From: Ignelater luminosus
Taxonomy: Eukaryota > Arthropoda > Insecta > Coleoptera > Elateridae
DNA: 64,000 nt
Direction: 5' to 3'
NCBI GenBank assembly: GCA_011009095.1
Contig: VTPC01000415.1
Location: 62,001 to 126,000 of the forward strand
The notes below the pieces were generated by a model. It searched no databases, was not told the DNA's origin, and saw only the letters and a program-made list of their open reading frames with translations. Positions 11,101 through 22,178 of this stretch are shown here, piece by piece. The number at the start of each line of letters is the position of its first letter. Position 1 is the stretch's first letter. The translations under genes were made by a program, and so were the position numbers.

Positions 11101-14100
11101 CAACCATTGTTGCTATCATCATCATCTGAGTCATCACTGTTATCATTTTTATGTTTACTTTTTCCCTTTTTACAACCATTACTTTCATCATCTGAATCAT
11201 CACTGTCTTTGCTTTTTTTTGATTTTGTTTTTGCATGCTTGCAGCCATTATTACTCTCATCTTCATCAGTATCATCATTATCTTTGCCTTTGTTCTTTTT
11301 ATTTTTATCATCATCATCATCTGAGTCACCTTGCTCTTTTCTATTATGCTTATCTTTCTTTCCTTTTTTACAATCATCATCATCTGAATCATCATCATCA
11401 TCTGAGTCATCATTTTTACATCTTGTCGGTTGATCAGCTAAGAAGAGAGAATCATCAAATGCTACATTTTGTGTTTTTGCAAACTCTGTTGTACTTGTTT
11501 CTGTTGCAATTCCTAGCGGAGTTGCACCAGCTTCATTATTATGAGTATTAGAAACAACTGAAAAAATATCATCATCTTTTTCAGATTGTGCAGCAGCCTG
11601 TGGTTTAGGTTGTACAGATATAATTTGAGATTCAAGGTCAGCTAGACGAGAAGGTGCCATACGAGGATCATCTTCATCTATGCGGCCTGTCTCTGCAATC
11701 TTTTCAAAATTGGGACTATCTTTTGCATGTGGATCGCTTGGATAATTTGGTTTTTTGTGAGCATTATTATTAACGTCAATTTCATTATCATGATCATTGC
11801 GATTTACAATACTAGGATACTTGGATGATGAATCTTCAGCAGCAATAAAATCTTGTGAAGAGGTACAGTTATTATTAATTATATGTTTTGCTTTGCTCAG
11901 CCATGGCTTCTGGAAATACACAATTTCACAGATTTCAGGAACAGCTTTGGAGTCTAATGGACATGATTCGAGATTGGCTGCACTTTTTGGACAAACAGTT
12001 GGAGCAACTTCTACAAGTAATATATATTTCACACCAGCAACTACCTATAATGATGTTTATATGTAAATAAAGAAACTCTTAATGGTTCTGTATATTACCT
12101 GTTGTTGAATTCTTAGAACTCTAACCAAAGCATGTTTTTTTTTCACGTTCTGACTCTATATGATGCAATGCAGTATCTACAAGAGTTGCAATGCCTTCAA
12201 CATTTTTATTTAAATCGATTGGACAACCCACACAATATTCGGAATTTGGTCGTACTGTTACAAATTGTTCGCCTGATAGCCCACCTTCATGAGCAACTTC
12301 TTCGCTTAAATGAACCTTAAGAAGAATATTTGAACATTAGATATTTTTAAAAAAAGAAAACAAAATTTAACTAACACTTGTATCGATTGGTGCTGGTGTT
12401 GCATCAAATGTTTTACTTATGTCATGCACATTTCCTTCAGGGTCCTGTACAGTAATCTGCAACTTTGGTTGACAGGAACTTCCAGGATGTGTTTCATAAT
12501 TACCATTAACATATCTCACGTAACCTTCACAAGTGAATAAGGTTCTTGTACATGAAGGGATTGAGATATCTTTACGACATTCTCCAGCTGCTTCTATTGT
12601 TATTTTAATGATGTTGTCATTCTTCAAATCACAGAACAAAGATATTACCTTCATACATTTTGAATATTGAAAGAATATTGTCTAACAAATATATTAAGTT
12701 ATTTGTCATATGTGTATAAATATTCCTCAAGCTCATTTCGAAATTTTATTGCAAGAAAATTTAACAGAGTTTTGAACAGAAAACACAAGGGGATTGATAA
12801 TCACAAGGTTTTGAATAATAAAAGTTCAATGGGAAAATAAGCAAACTTTGGCATCTATGTGGGAAAACCCAGTAATTTACAGTGTTGTCATATTTAGTTT
12901 AACAAAAATGGCTCTGCTATATCTTTGAAGCAAATGAAGATATCAATTTTGTATTTTAACAATTTTTCTTTCTCCAATATCATGGTACTAAATATTAGAC
13001 GACTCTTTTTCGACACCCTACATATCGATTACTTTATTATTAATAAACACAGGCTGCTATCAAGGGGAGAAATAAAATGATTATTATTCTTGACTGGTGT
13101 TGATGTAATAATCATTAAACTCAATAGGTCAAAATTTCCAAGCATCAACATAAAAGAAGCAACATTTTCATTATAGAAACATACTTATATTAATTATATA
13201 GGATGTTTCAACAATCTATAGATAGAGGACAGCATCATTATTTGTAGAAATATTTAAAAATGTTTAAAGGAAGTTGTATACAATAATTACCTCTTATGTT
13301 CTAAACTCATTTGTTTTCTTTTTGATGGAAATGTTTGTTAGAACCAACCTTTACTTTATATTACATATCATTCACCTTGAATCAGCTTTTCTACTATAAT
13401 AGGGTGAGTATTCAAATATTGATCTTTGCCTATAATGTCAAGTTTCATTTTTAGAATGCAACATATTTTTGGGAATTCGCATACAGTTTTCTAAAAGAAA
13501 GTAATGAACCAACTTACAAGTGAAAACCTAAATTACAATTGACAAGTTATATTTGAATATCCACTTTATATAGCAGAAATACTATCATGGTAAGAAAAAC
13601 AAAGTCACATCACCCTGTATACTAAAAACCACTCAGTGGAAATTTCATTAATGTCTTTTAAGTAACAGAGATCAAAATTTACTTTTGTCAAGATGAATGA
13701 CTTCTTTTGTTAATATTATTGCTGGTGCATTACACATGGGGAGCATCTAGCTTGATGCAATTCTGAGACAATTCCAGTCAGTCCTGAGCAGATGGTAATC
13801 CTAGCTACATTTAAGTGAGAGGTGGTGGTTGGTTTTATTATTGTTATTTTAATAATAATAGTTTACTCACCATACTCACCGTTTAATATTACTCACCATA
13901 AGTAAACAATAATATACATGTTTTTATGACATCTCTTGTATTTGGACGAGACCAGCGAGTCGGTTTTTCATTAATCATCCAATAGAGGAGGAGTAAGGGG
14001 GGGGGTCAAAGTTGAAAATTTTGCACTTTTTAAAAACTAAAAGTCAGAATAACTCGAGAACGGGAGGACCAAGCTGGGATTTTTTTTTAGACTAAAGAGT

Positions 14101-17100
14101 ATCGCTACCCCCGTTCTTAGGGTCGATTAGAACAAAAAGACATACTTTGACTTGCTTTGGATCTTTTTGGGACAGTTACTCAAGTTCCTAAGGAAACGTA
14201 ATTGTAACACTTTGATGCGCCGTAAAATGGGGAACAAAACAGGTTTAATGCACTTTTCCCCACCAGGTCATCTTCTAGGTCGAAAACGCAAAAAACTGAA
14301 AACGGTGCAAATACGGTCCTGGAATGAACACCTTTTGAGATAGAGAAGCGAATCGTTTGCAGTACCTGTAATTTAGTGACCTATACGTGACTGTGTAAGC
14401 AAACTCCGAAAATTTCCAAAAAGACTCTCAAAACGTAGGGGGAGGGGTGCCGTTCCTCTTCTATCCCTTTTAGCGCCGTTATTCTTCAGTGATTTATGCT
14501 GAGATTCGACAAGTAGCTCTTCCAGATCTGTATGCATTTCGTCTCCAAAACTCGGTTAAAATAGCTGAAGGATCTTGGTGTTAGCAAATATTTAAATTTC
14601 TTGTGAATTCGTTATTTTTGGTTTTTCGTTATTCGTGCCAAAACAGTACGTCTTTAACCATCGTAAAGAGAAAGTAAAAGTAGGTAAAAAGTGTAACATG
14701 CTCTTTTTTCGAAAAAGTACTCCTTGTACTTGAAAATCAAATTTGATGATATAACGTAGAAAAATTGATACCCATAAATGGACATGCGGTCGGGTGATCG
14801 ATGAAAGTGTTACGGAAAGATATCTTGAGCTCTCATTACTCACGATAAGTATAAACTAAATAATTAGAATGAATTCGGCAATGAAAAATAATTTTTGAAA
14901 AAAATGCGTTTTGTGGTTTTAACATGGAGTGATTTTCGTTAGTTCCAAAAAGAGATTTCTGATTACAATGCATCAAATTGAGTTGAAAGTTCACGTTATA
15001 TTTTAGTGAAGAATTTCCAGTTATTTGATAGGATAAGAGGGACAAAAGTAGAGGAGTTGGTGCCCATAGGCGTGCGGTCGGGTGATCGATTAAAGCGTTG
15101 CCGGGAGATATCTTGCGCTCTCGAATATTTTATTCTTATGGTGAGGGCAAAATGTACAGCATCACATATTTTTGGATAACTTTAAATTATTTATTTTTAA
15201 TTGCATTTAAATGATGTACCTACCATACAGTATGCTGTATTCCGTGGCAAATAATGAATCTATGCATGTTTAGGCTGAAAACTTATACTTATCGCCATTA
15301 ATCTTCCTGAATAAGGCAACTTTACTCAACCTTCTTTGGATGTAACCTTAATTTGACTTAAACTAGTAAAATAAAAACAATTGCAGTGCAAACTATTTTG
15401 ATTCCTATTTTGTTCATGAGCTGATCCCCACCAATTTGGAACATTTGTACAGAAAAAGCTGGTCACCCTATCATATCAGCAACTAACATAACCAAAGATA
15501 CCATTTGATGCTTCATGCACTAAAATACAGTGTTGGAGAGGAAAAGGAAAAAACTTGTTAAACCTCAATGTTTGATGCACCAAATCTTCAATTTAATAAA
15601 TGAAACAAGTATACAATGCACCTTAGAATAGCTCCAGACAGTGAATAGAAAGTAGCTCAGACAAAAAGTTTAAGAAGATCTTCAAAAAAAAAAACAAATA
15701 ATGCTAAAACAATTTATGTTAAGATGACGCCCTACAATTATGAATTATTATAATCAGCTTCCTTATGTCACACATTTATGGAACACTCTGTTTAGTAACA
15801 TTTTTAGAAATAGCAATGCTATCCTCCATTGACAGATTATTGAAACATCTTGTATGTTAGAATTATTGATCATGAATTAAACAAATGAAGATGGTATTGT
15901 TTTTAGATATTAATGAGCATTAAAATATGTATAGTTAGCCAACCATTATTCTTATGATTTACAAGATCCCAATGGTATCCTCTGTATAAATACAGAGTGA
16001 TTTGTACACCAAGGGGCAAAAAATCAAAATCAAAAGGCAGAAAGGTTTTTGAATTTATTAAATCTTCATAAAATTAATAGCATGCCATGAAAGTTGCTTG
16101 TAAACAAAAGATTTATTTACTAGTTTTTGACAGCTGTCACATACTTTGCTAATGTAAAAAGAAAGATTTCTCCAAGAATGCAGTTCATCAATAAAATATA
16201 TGCAAATGCAGACATTTTGTTTACCGTTTTTTGAAGTACTCATGCTTTAGAAAGTTGTCAGGAATATCAAAGAAGATTCCCAAATAGATATCAGCCATCT
16301 CATATCTTTTGTTTATAAGCAAATTCCATGGCTTGCTGTTAATTTCATGAAGAAAATCAAGAAAACTTTCTGCCTCAATATCTCAAAAACAAAGGCAGAA
16401 CAGAAAAAAATTTTTGAATATTTTTTGCTTAAAATTTAATGTCAAGACACGAATTTTTCGTTTACCAATGTAAATCTCCCTGTATATAAAAAGTGTATCA
16501 CCATAAAAGAGCATTTGTTATATCACTCAGTGACTAACACATACATACATGATTTCATACAAGTTGCTTATGTTTAACCTTCATTAATGCAGGTAAAATC
16601 ATATTCATCATATTTGTAGCTAATCTGAGTTCTGATTTTAGAAGTAATACAAAAGAATTTTCTGCATATTTATAATATTCAAAAAAGCAACCTTCTAGAA
16701 AATATAATAATTTTATTTAATATGAACTCTTCAATTAAATCTCAATCAATTCCAAGAATTATTCTAATTACAAAACAACTTGCAAGGAAATGTCCAATTA
16801 TAACAATTATTGAACCATACAACATTATCAAATTTAGATAAAATTAAAGTTAGTCTAAAGCGACCCTGCTAGCCCAGGCTTACTTAAATACCGCTATGAC
16901 TACCTACCTCAACTTAAAATTAGACACCTACAATTTTCCAATACAAGACAAAAGTATTGGATTTCTTTAGAAATTTGAAATTTTCAAGTTTAAAGTAACA
17001 GGTGATTGATTAATTACATCTTATGTAGATGCAAGGGCATTATTATTATTCCACAATACACAATTTATTTTATTTGGTTCAAGAATAGAAGACATTAGTG

Positions 17101-17749
17101 TCTTGTGTAAATCAGATGTTTTTTTTATTGTTCAAATAATGTTTAACTTAATAGTTACAAATTATTTAGATACTTATCAAAGTATAGATGCTATGAGTTG
17201 CCAAGAATTTTGTAGCTGTGCCAAAAAAATTAACATCGATGTAAACTAGACAGATCTTTAAAATGTAAGTCATTAGTTAGATTTAGTCTTATTAACAAAA
17301 TGCTGTAATATTAATTCTTATATGATTGTAACAGGTAATAGATTCAACAAGTGAAGTGTTTATAAAAATAGTTGCAGGTAATTTATTATGATTTGACAAT
17401 AACTATGTACACTACATTCAAGTTAATCAACATTTACTCTTTGTCTGTCTATAATGTTTTTCAATAAGTTTTTAAGTTATATAATAAAAACACACTTAAG
17501 AATGCAGATTTATTTTTAAAGTACTTTACGAATATTTATAGGTATACCTACCTCTTTGTGCGCGTTTATAAACGTCTCGTAATTGTAATTATAGAAACGA
17601 TCTGGTCTAGAGTTTAGATTATCTAAAAGATTCTCAATATATGGACGATATGCATTATATGCATCCTCTTGGAAGTTATTCAACGTCGCACCATTTATAC
17701 ACAAAACACAACAAAACCACACAACCAAACTCGTTCGAAGCAGCGCCAT
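8189..17749 (-). CDS. Cathepsin F-type cysteine protease precursor with tandem cystatin domains
   Basis: Exons in transcript order: 17749-17552, 12621-12376, 12315-12099, 12044-8759 (with a 56-N gap), 8696-8401, 8337-8189; about 1,460 residues. Exon 1 encodes a signal peptide (MALLRTSLVVWFCCVLCING). Cystatin 1 has QVVAG and KPWL motifs. Then come an acidic repeat (about residues 427-650), a Ser tract (651-713), a degenerate cystatin 2 (about 750-860), and cystatins 3 and 4, both with QVVSG. Dibasic RSKR/RSRR/RNRR sites separate the domains. An I29-type propeptide (about 1150-1235, with GMTQFADLTRKEF) precedes the papain-fold protease. The catalytic Cys is in QGSCGSCWAF (about 1265), His in LDHGVLIVGYG (about 1400) and Asn in VKNSWG (about 1425). 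Cystatins inhibit papain-type proteases, so the precursor probably yields inhibitors plus a lysosomal or secreted protease. The link of exon 1 to exon 2 across 4.9 kb, and the exon 2 acceptor, rest only on phase (0 to 0) and the need for a signal peptide. Exon 3 carries a one-base shift. Confidence 0.88.
9382..9652 (-). repeat. Exact 271-base repeat, copy A (cystatin domain 4)
   Basis: This segment is identical base for base to 9801-10071 on the other side of the assembly gap. It encodes a whole cystatin domain with QVVSG. Sequence beyond both ends differs between copies. In particular, the FRSKRSV linkers at about 9301-9336 and 9709-9744 differ at several synonymous sites, so the domain duplication is real and older than the exact identity suggests. 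Confidence 0.9.
9745..9800. other. Assembly gap (56 N) inside cathepsin F exon 4
   Basis: A run of 56 N interrupts the coding exon. In copy A, the bases between the matching flanks (9337-9381) number 45. If the missing piece equals that length, the frame on both sides joins and exon 4 becomes 1,091 codons plus two bases, which fits the phase of the next exon. The stated 56 is therefore probably wrong by 11. Confidence 0.85.
9801..10071 (-). repeat. Exact 271-base repeat, copy B (cystatin domain 3)
   Basis: Identical to 9382-9652. It may be genuine recent homogenisation by gene conversion, or an assembly error in which one copy was used to fill both sides of the gap. The end next to the gap stops exactly where the repeat begins, which favours an assembly effect. 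Confidence 0.9.
10565..10752 (-). repeat. Poly-serine tract in the cathepsin F precursor
   Basis: On the minus strand the exon reads about 60 residues of almost pure Ser with scattered Asp, encoded by mixed AGC/AGT codons. The antisense shadow is a leucine-rich open frame, which is not a gene. Ser/Asp runs are typical of heavily phosphorylated secreted proteins (casein-kinase or Fam20 targets). That role is inferred. Confidence 0.9.
10756..11425 (-). repeat. Acidic coding repeats of about 27 residues with one cysteine each
   Basis: About eight units follow the scheme NGCKKGKxK, then a KND step, then SDDSDDDD and an Asn-rich end. Each unit pairs a basic Lys block with an acidic Asp/Ser block and contains one Cys. 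Variants of the Cys block are GCKHAKTK, GCKKGKSK, DCGNSKNK, GCKKSKGK, DCENGKHK and DCNAKNKN. The tract lies between cystatin 1 and the Ser run and is in frame with both. Unit-level duplication is visible at both DNA and protein level. Confidence 0.9.
12127..12141 (-). other. One-base homopolymer shift in cathepsin F exon 3
   Basis: The plus strand has nine T in a row here. With nine, the minus-strand frame hits a stop a few codons later. With eight it reads KKHALVRVLRIQQQ and runs straight into the splice donor CAG|GTAATA and the next exon GTAGTTGCTGG (QVVAG). It is probably a sequencing or assembly error in a homopolymer. A true inactivating allele is less likely, because the rest of the gene is clean. 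Confidence 0.8.
13198..15858. mobile_element. Inverted-arm repeat element in cathepsin F intron 1
   Basis: The segment at 13198-13260 (GGATGTTTCAACAATCTAT then GACAGCATCATTATTTGTAGAAATA) is matched in reverse complement by 15795-15856. The same family is seen near 4940-5000 in the IFT70 intron. The interior from about 13920 to 15130 differs in composition from its surroundings. It includes a G-run and two related blocks containing GCGGTCGGGTGATCGAT about 283 bases apart. No transposase frame was recognised. It may be one element or a nest of two. Confidence 0.5.
14781..15122. repeat. Two tandem-like blocks sharing GCGGTCGGGTGATCGAT
   Basis: The blocks at about 14785-14836 and 15067-15121 share GCGGTCGGGTGATCGAT, an AAAG-GTT step and GATATCTTG-GCTCTC, and are offset by about 283 bases. 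The DNA between them is less alike. The higher GC and CpG content stand out from the intron around it. This could be a satellite fragment or part of a transposon end. Confidence 0.5.
15993..16482. mobile_element. Foldback miniature element (CAGAGTG/CAGGGAG ends)
   Basis: The ends read CAGAGTGATTTGTACACCAAGG and the reverse complement CAGGGAGATTTACATTGG, each flanked by TA. Inner arms pair around GCATGCCATGAAAGTTGCTT and its counterpart near 16320-16345. There is no coding capacity. It is related to the elements at 34833-35702 and 30848-31230 through the CACGGCTTGCT-like core. Confidence 0.6.
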
Positions 17750-18452
17750 TTTTGACTTCTGTCATCGATGTCATCTATTTTTTTAAGCTCTCATATGAGA
17801 TGGCGCTTGCGCACGAATATGAAATCATAGACGTTACAAGAGCAGCGGAATGTTCAATACACATAATATGATTAAAAAAGGATGTTTTAGTTTAAATAAT
17901 AGAATAATGCTGAATAAGTTTGTTTAATTTATCTTATTTTACAACTAAAACGACTAACAATTAAAACTTATACTTAAGACATTTTTTAACAAATTATCTA
18001 CTATTTTGTGTGCATAAAGCATAATATATTATTTAAAATGTCTAATCAATTGCGTAATTATTAATTAACTAAATACTTAATTAGTAATGGAAAGCTTTCA
18101 ATTCAGAAATTAGTATAATCAATATAATATTGTACTCCGCCACTGCGAGTGTACGTATTACATGGTGAATCGTCCTCAGCTGCATTTGAACGCATTTAGC
18201 TTTGTAGATTAAACCTCATGTAGTTTAATTAATTACCCTCTAATCTCATTTTCTAGCTATTTAAGGCTTTACACAATTACCTACAAACACATTTAAACTT
18301 TAAACGATTAAAGTGGTTACTGGATAAAGGATAACCTTAATATGACATTCGTTTTCTTCCAAGATATTTTTAAACATTAATGAATGAAAATGAGAGATGA
18401 TATTACGCATCTGTGTTTAATTTTCTTCTTTAATTTTTTATTTTCTTCTATA
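17750..18452. promoter_or_regulatory. Upstream region of cathepsin F
   Basis: This AT-rich DNA lies just upstream of the signal-peptide exon of the minus-strand protease gene and should contain its promoter and 5' UTR. No TATA box or known operator could be assigned with confidence. No other gene is seen. Confidence 0.4.
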
Positions 18453-18922
18453 CAGGGTGTTAATAAATAACAATGACAAACTGATAATAGTGTAGATTTC
18501 TGATGACCATAGACAAGTATTTTTCAAACGGAACCTATGGTCAATTCATAAAAGCAGTTCTAGGAAATTGTCTTTCGGGTGTTCTACTAAAACTACGAGA
18601 TACATAACATAACGTTTAAAGAAAAAGAAATAGGAGAAAAAACAATAAGAATATTGCTACTTGACGTGTCCCAGCTAATCAGCGCACTCTGTATAATTGG
18701 ACGTAAGTTTAGAAGACCGGGAAGGCAATTTCTTACAAATTCTAGATATTTTGTTTCTGACAAAAAATGATACGATGCACTCGAAAGTTAGCATGTTTGC
18801 ACGCAATTTTGAAAGCCAATAACTCCGTAATTAAGACAAGTTGACTACAGGTTCTATTTGAAAAAATAAGTAATTTACCGATTTATCCTATCAGTTTGTC
18901 GGTGTTATTTATTAACACCCTG
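18453..18922. mobile_element. MITE with CAGGGTGTTAATAAATAAC ends
   Basis: A 470-base element has inverted ends of about 34 bases that differ at two or three positions, flanked by TA on both sides. There is no open frame of note. A 3' piece of a second copy is present at 22385-22575. The TA duplication suggests mobilisation by a Tc1/mariner-type transposase. Confidence 0.85.
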
Positions 18923-19125
18923 TATATTTGTATACGTTGTCCTATCTAATTAAATACGTTCTTTTGTTTTTTTTACTCAAATTTAAAGTAAACATTCATC
19001 ATTATTTATTATTATTGCATTTTTAAAGCAAATAAAAAATTTAATATCTTTTCGCCGACTTTCCTTAAGATGGATATTGTTTTATTTACTATTGATAATA
19101 GTCTTCTTGATTTTAAAGACATATA

Positions 19126-20136
19126 CAGGGTGATTCCGAAATAAAGGGTATCCTTTTAATGGTGATAAGTGAGGCTAAAAGAAGACAAAAAATGAAAAAA
19201 CGAAGTGGCTCCGTGAAAGTTGAAAATTTTGACAATTATCCTAAATATTAATAACTGAAGTCGTCTCTGGTTAGAAAAAGAAAAGTGTTTCTTGTATTGT
19301 CGCCTTAAAAAGTGAAAGTTAAGGAGATTTACGGTGTTTTTAAACCCTTGTAGTGCAAGAACGAAAATTTACCAGACATGCCTATCTTCTTGGAACTAAT
19401 AGTGCAGCTGTAGTAGCACAATGAACAATAAATGCCATCATAAGCTACCCCCTGGACATTTTACAACTTTCCCTTCTTAAATCTGAAGTGTTTAATATAT
19501 ACTATGTGTTTAACATGCAGAGTTGTTGAAATTCGTTAAAACAGTAAAAAAAATAATAACAAAATTTATGTTACGAACAATTAGACTCCAGTCTCACAAG
19601 CAACATTTTAATCCCTTATTATTATTTAGTCACATGAATAGGAAACATTTTAAATGGCAATGGATTACACATACTACTTGAATGAAACGTGTGTATGGAA
19701 GGTACTACTATCACCTCTGTATTTAATTCAATTTAATAAATTCAACCAATTTTTATTTATGTAGCATAATGCTTGTTGAAGTTTTTGGTTCTTCCGAAGT
19801 TTACAGAAAAAAATCACCAAACCGTTTGCAGATTACAAAGTAAAAGTTCCTACTGGTTATTTATGGCATTGTAGAAACCAGATAAACTATTATACCCCTC
19901 ACATAAATAGCAAGAACTACCTGCCAATGACAAGGACAGTCAGTCAACCCCTATCTATTTTTGCTTAAGTAAAAGTATGAGAGCAGGACCGGCTTGGCTT
20001 AGCGATTAAACTTCAATCGCATTTTTCTCGGAAACTATGCAATTTTTACCTACCGTTTTTTATCGCAAATGTATGTACTATCACACTGCTATCCAGCTTT
20101 AAGAGGATAGATACCCTTTATTTCGGAATCACCCTG
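19126..20136. mobile_element. Non-autonomous element with CAGGGTGATTCCGAAATAAA ends
   Basis: A 1,011-base element has near-perfect 27-base inverted ends and TA flanks. The interior has no transposase-like frame. It shares only the first CAGGGTG with the neighbouring MITE, so it is a separate family with the same terminal heptamer. Confidence 0.85.
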
Positions 20137-21427
20137 TATAGTCAATTACAATTAGAAACATCACTTGACGATAAATCACTTCTTGTAAAATTAAAAGTTT
20201 TTTTTAGTTTAAATCAAATGAAAATAGAACACAACCATGAGTTTCTCAGAACCAAAATAAAACAATTTTATTTTTTGCCGTTTGCCTTAAGGAAATGAAT
20301 TAAGGAAGATAAAATTAGACCAAGATTAATTAAATAAAATTGAAAAGGTATTTTATTTACAAATTTTCAATTTAAAATAATACTATTGTTTATAAGGATT
20401 AAAATATAAGACTCAAAACATGTGGATAACATTTGTACATTGTAAACTTTCTCTTCAATGAATAAAATGGTCATTAGTAACCTTTGTTTGCTTATCAGAA
20501 AAACGATCATTCTATTCGATCGAAATAATTGTACAATGACCAATTTTCCTAACGGGAATAGAAGACCAGTGTCCAATTTATTTTGTACAACTTGCAGTCC
20601 ACTGCCTATTTCTTTATTTTCAAAAGATATTTTATATCTTATTTGGATATGGTATAGTTCGTTCATTTTTAAAAATTGGGTGCCCATTCATCGCCCACCC
20701 CAAAGATGATCGGCTATAAAGGATTGCTCATTCCCTCATTAACTTTAAAGTCTTTGCAAAAATATTACTACGTAGTAAGGAGTTACTACTAACGTATTAA
20801 TACTATGTTGTGTGACGTAATCAGCGGACCCAGTTCTAACAAAGTTCTTCAATAATGTATTTTTGTTGCTGCTTTGGTGGCGATACTAAAACAGTTAAGA
20901 TTCGTATTCCGGAGTTTTATAGATTCTTTTAATTGCTTTTGTAGTTATTAACATTTATTAGTTTTATTGTTTTAAGTTGTGTTATTAAGACAATTGGGAA
21001 CCCTAGGTTGATAAAACAATTTGGCACCCTAGGCTAATAAACAATTTGGCGCCTATTCTTTATACAGCGCCTTAGGTTTTAACCTAGTTAACTTATTGAA
21101 TAATATGGCTCTGCTGGAGATTGCTGTGATATTTCAAGATTGATATTTATTCTTTTAACTACTAGGACAGTTTATCGTTTTAGGTACATGCTACTATCAA
21201 CTTACGTCATGAATAATCATATATGTAGGTATCAGAGGGTTAGTTCATTTCGAGTTTAAAAGTTTGGTATTAAATTAAAATCTGTTCTAAATCGATAGAC
21301 TACAAACTGGTCGATTGGTCTTATATTATTAGCAGTAATCGGATTTTTTAAGAATATTACAGGGCCGAACTAGGAGTTAGTAATAACTGAATTACTTGTA
21401 TTGTTTTGGCCTTTATTTAAATTCTTA
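20137..21427. other. Intergenic region, no gene seen
   Basis: AT-rich DNA. Around 21000-21055 a unit of about 33 bases beginning CCCTAGG and ending CAATTTGGC occurs twice in tandem with small changes. Overlapping open frames at 20367-20709 on opposite strands have no recognisable content and are taken as chance. Confidence 0.5.
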
Positions 21428-21587
21428 CAGTCGAACCTCGATAACGCGAAATCTTTGATAACTCGAACTTACTGTGAATGACCGATATGTACATACACTT
21501 ATGTAAAAATACCTTGATTGGTTAAAGTCTTGATGGTTCAAAGTGTTTTTTCTTTCCCTTCGAGTTCGAGTTATTGAAGTTCGACTG
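21428..21587. mobile_element. pogo/Tigger-like miniature, copy 1
   Basis: A 160-base element has ends CAGTCGAACCTCGATAAC and, in reverse complement, CAGTCGAACTTCAATAAC, flanked by TA. CAGTNGAACCTCGATAACTCG-type ends are characteristic of pogo/Tigger-group elements. It is non-autonomous. Confidence 0.8.
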
Positions 21588-21605
21588 TATCTGTTCTTTT
21601 AAATT

Positions 21606-21780
21606 CAGTCGAACTTCGGTAACTCAAACTTTAAAAGAAAGAGAAACCATTTCGAGCAATCAGAACTTTAGCCAACCAAGGTATTTTTGTATAAATGTAT
21701 GTATACATCGATCATTCGCAATAAATTGGAATTATGAAGAATTTCGCGTTATCGAGGTTCGAGTTATCGAAGTTCAGCTG
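21606..21780. mobile_element. pogo/Tigger-like miniature, copy 2
   Basis: Starts CAGTCGAACTTCGGTAACTC and ends with the reverse complement of CAGCTGAACTTCGATAACTC. It lies 19 bases from copy 1. Internal sequence matches copy 1 in inverted orientation. Confidence 0.75.
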
Positions 21781-21930
21781 TAGTTTAAATTCAAGCATAC
21801 GACACCGAAACATTTGTTTTGCATTATTATTTCGCTTAATTTAAATAGTAGTAGAAAGCAATGTGTCAGTAATAGAAAAGTTATTAAAATTTAATTTAGT
21901 TTAATAATTGTTGACCTTTCATAAGTTATC

Positions 21931-22148
21931 TGATTTTATCTTTTCCTTGGTCTTAGGTCTGTATAAAAATGTTTAAATTATTTTCACATATTTCCTAATT
22001 TTTTATTTAAATGTTTGCAAACGTTTAAACAAAAAACTATTATTTTCGCATATTTCCTAGTTTAAACATTTAAATAAAAAATTAGGAAATAGTGAAAATA
22101 ATTTAATTATTTTTATACAGACCTAAAACTAAAAAAAGATAAAACCAA
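21931..22148. repeat. Long near-perfect AT-rich palindrome
   Basis: TAGGTCTGTATAAAAATG on the left is matched in reverse complement by ATTTTTATACAGACCTA on the right (to about 22126). The arms run inward through TTAAATTATTTTCACTATTTCC-like sequence to an AAACGTTT centre. Pairing extends outward with mismatches. It resembles a foldback miniature element. Confidence 0.75.
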
Positions 22149-22178
22149 ATAATATTACAATTTACTCAATTTCAATTA

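Larger units (their letters stand above)
12622..17551. other. Cathepsin F intron 1 (repeat-filled)
   Basis: This long first intron holds an inverted-arm element (13198-15858), a miniature foldback (15993-16482) and otherwise AT-rich DNA. I see no recognisable coding exon, though a short one could be missed because the exon 2 acceptor is uncertain. Confidence 0.5.

Noticed and set aside
10481-11413. Minus-strand frame rich in Met and Ala
   Set aside because: Same DNA read one base out of the real frame; GATGAT repeats give ATGATG. No independent support.
10411-11433. Long plus-strand frame rich in Leu and Ser
   Set aside because: It is the antisense shadow of the Asp/Ser coding repeats of the cathepsin F precursor; runs of GAT and AGC codons read as ATC and GCT/CTG on the other strand.
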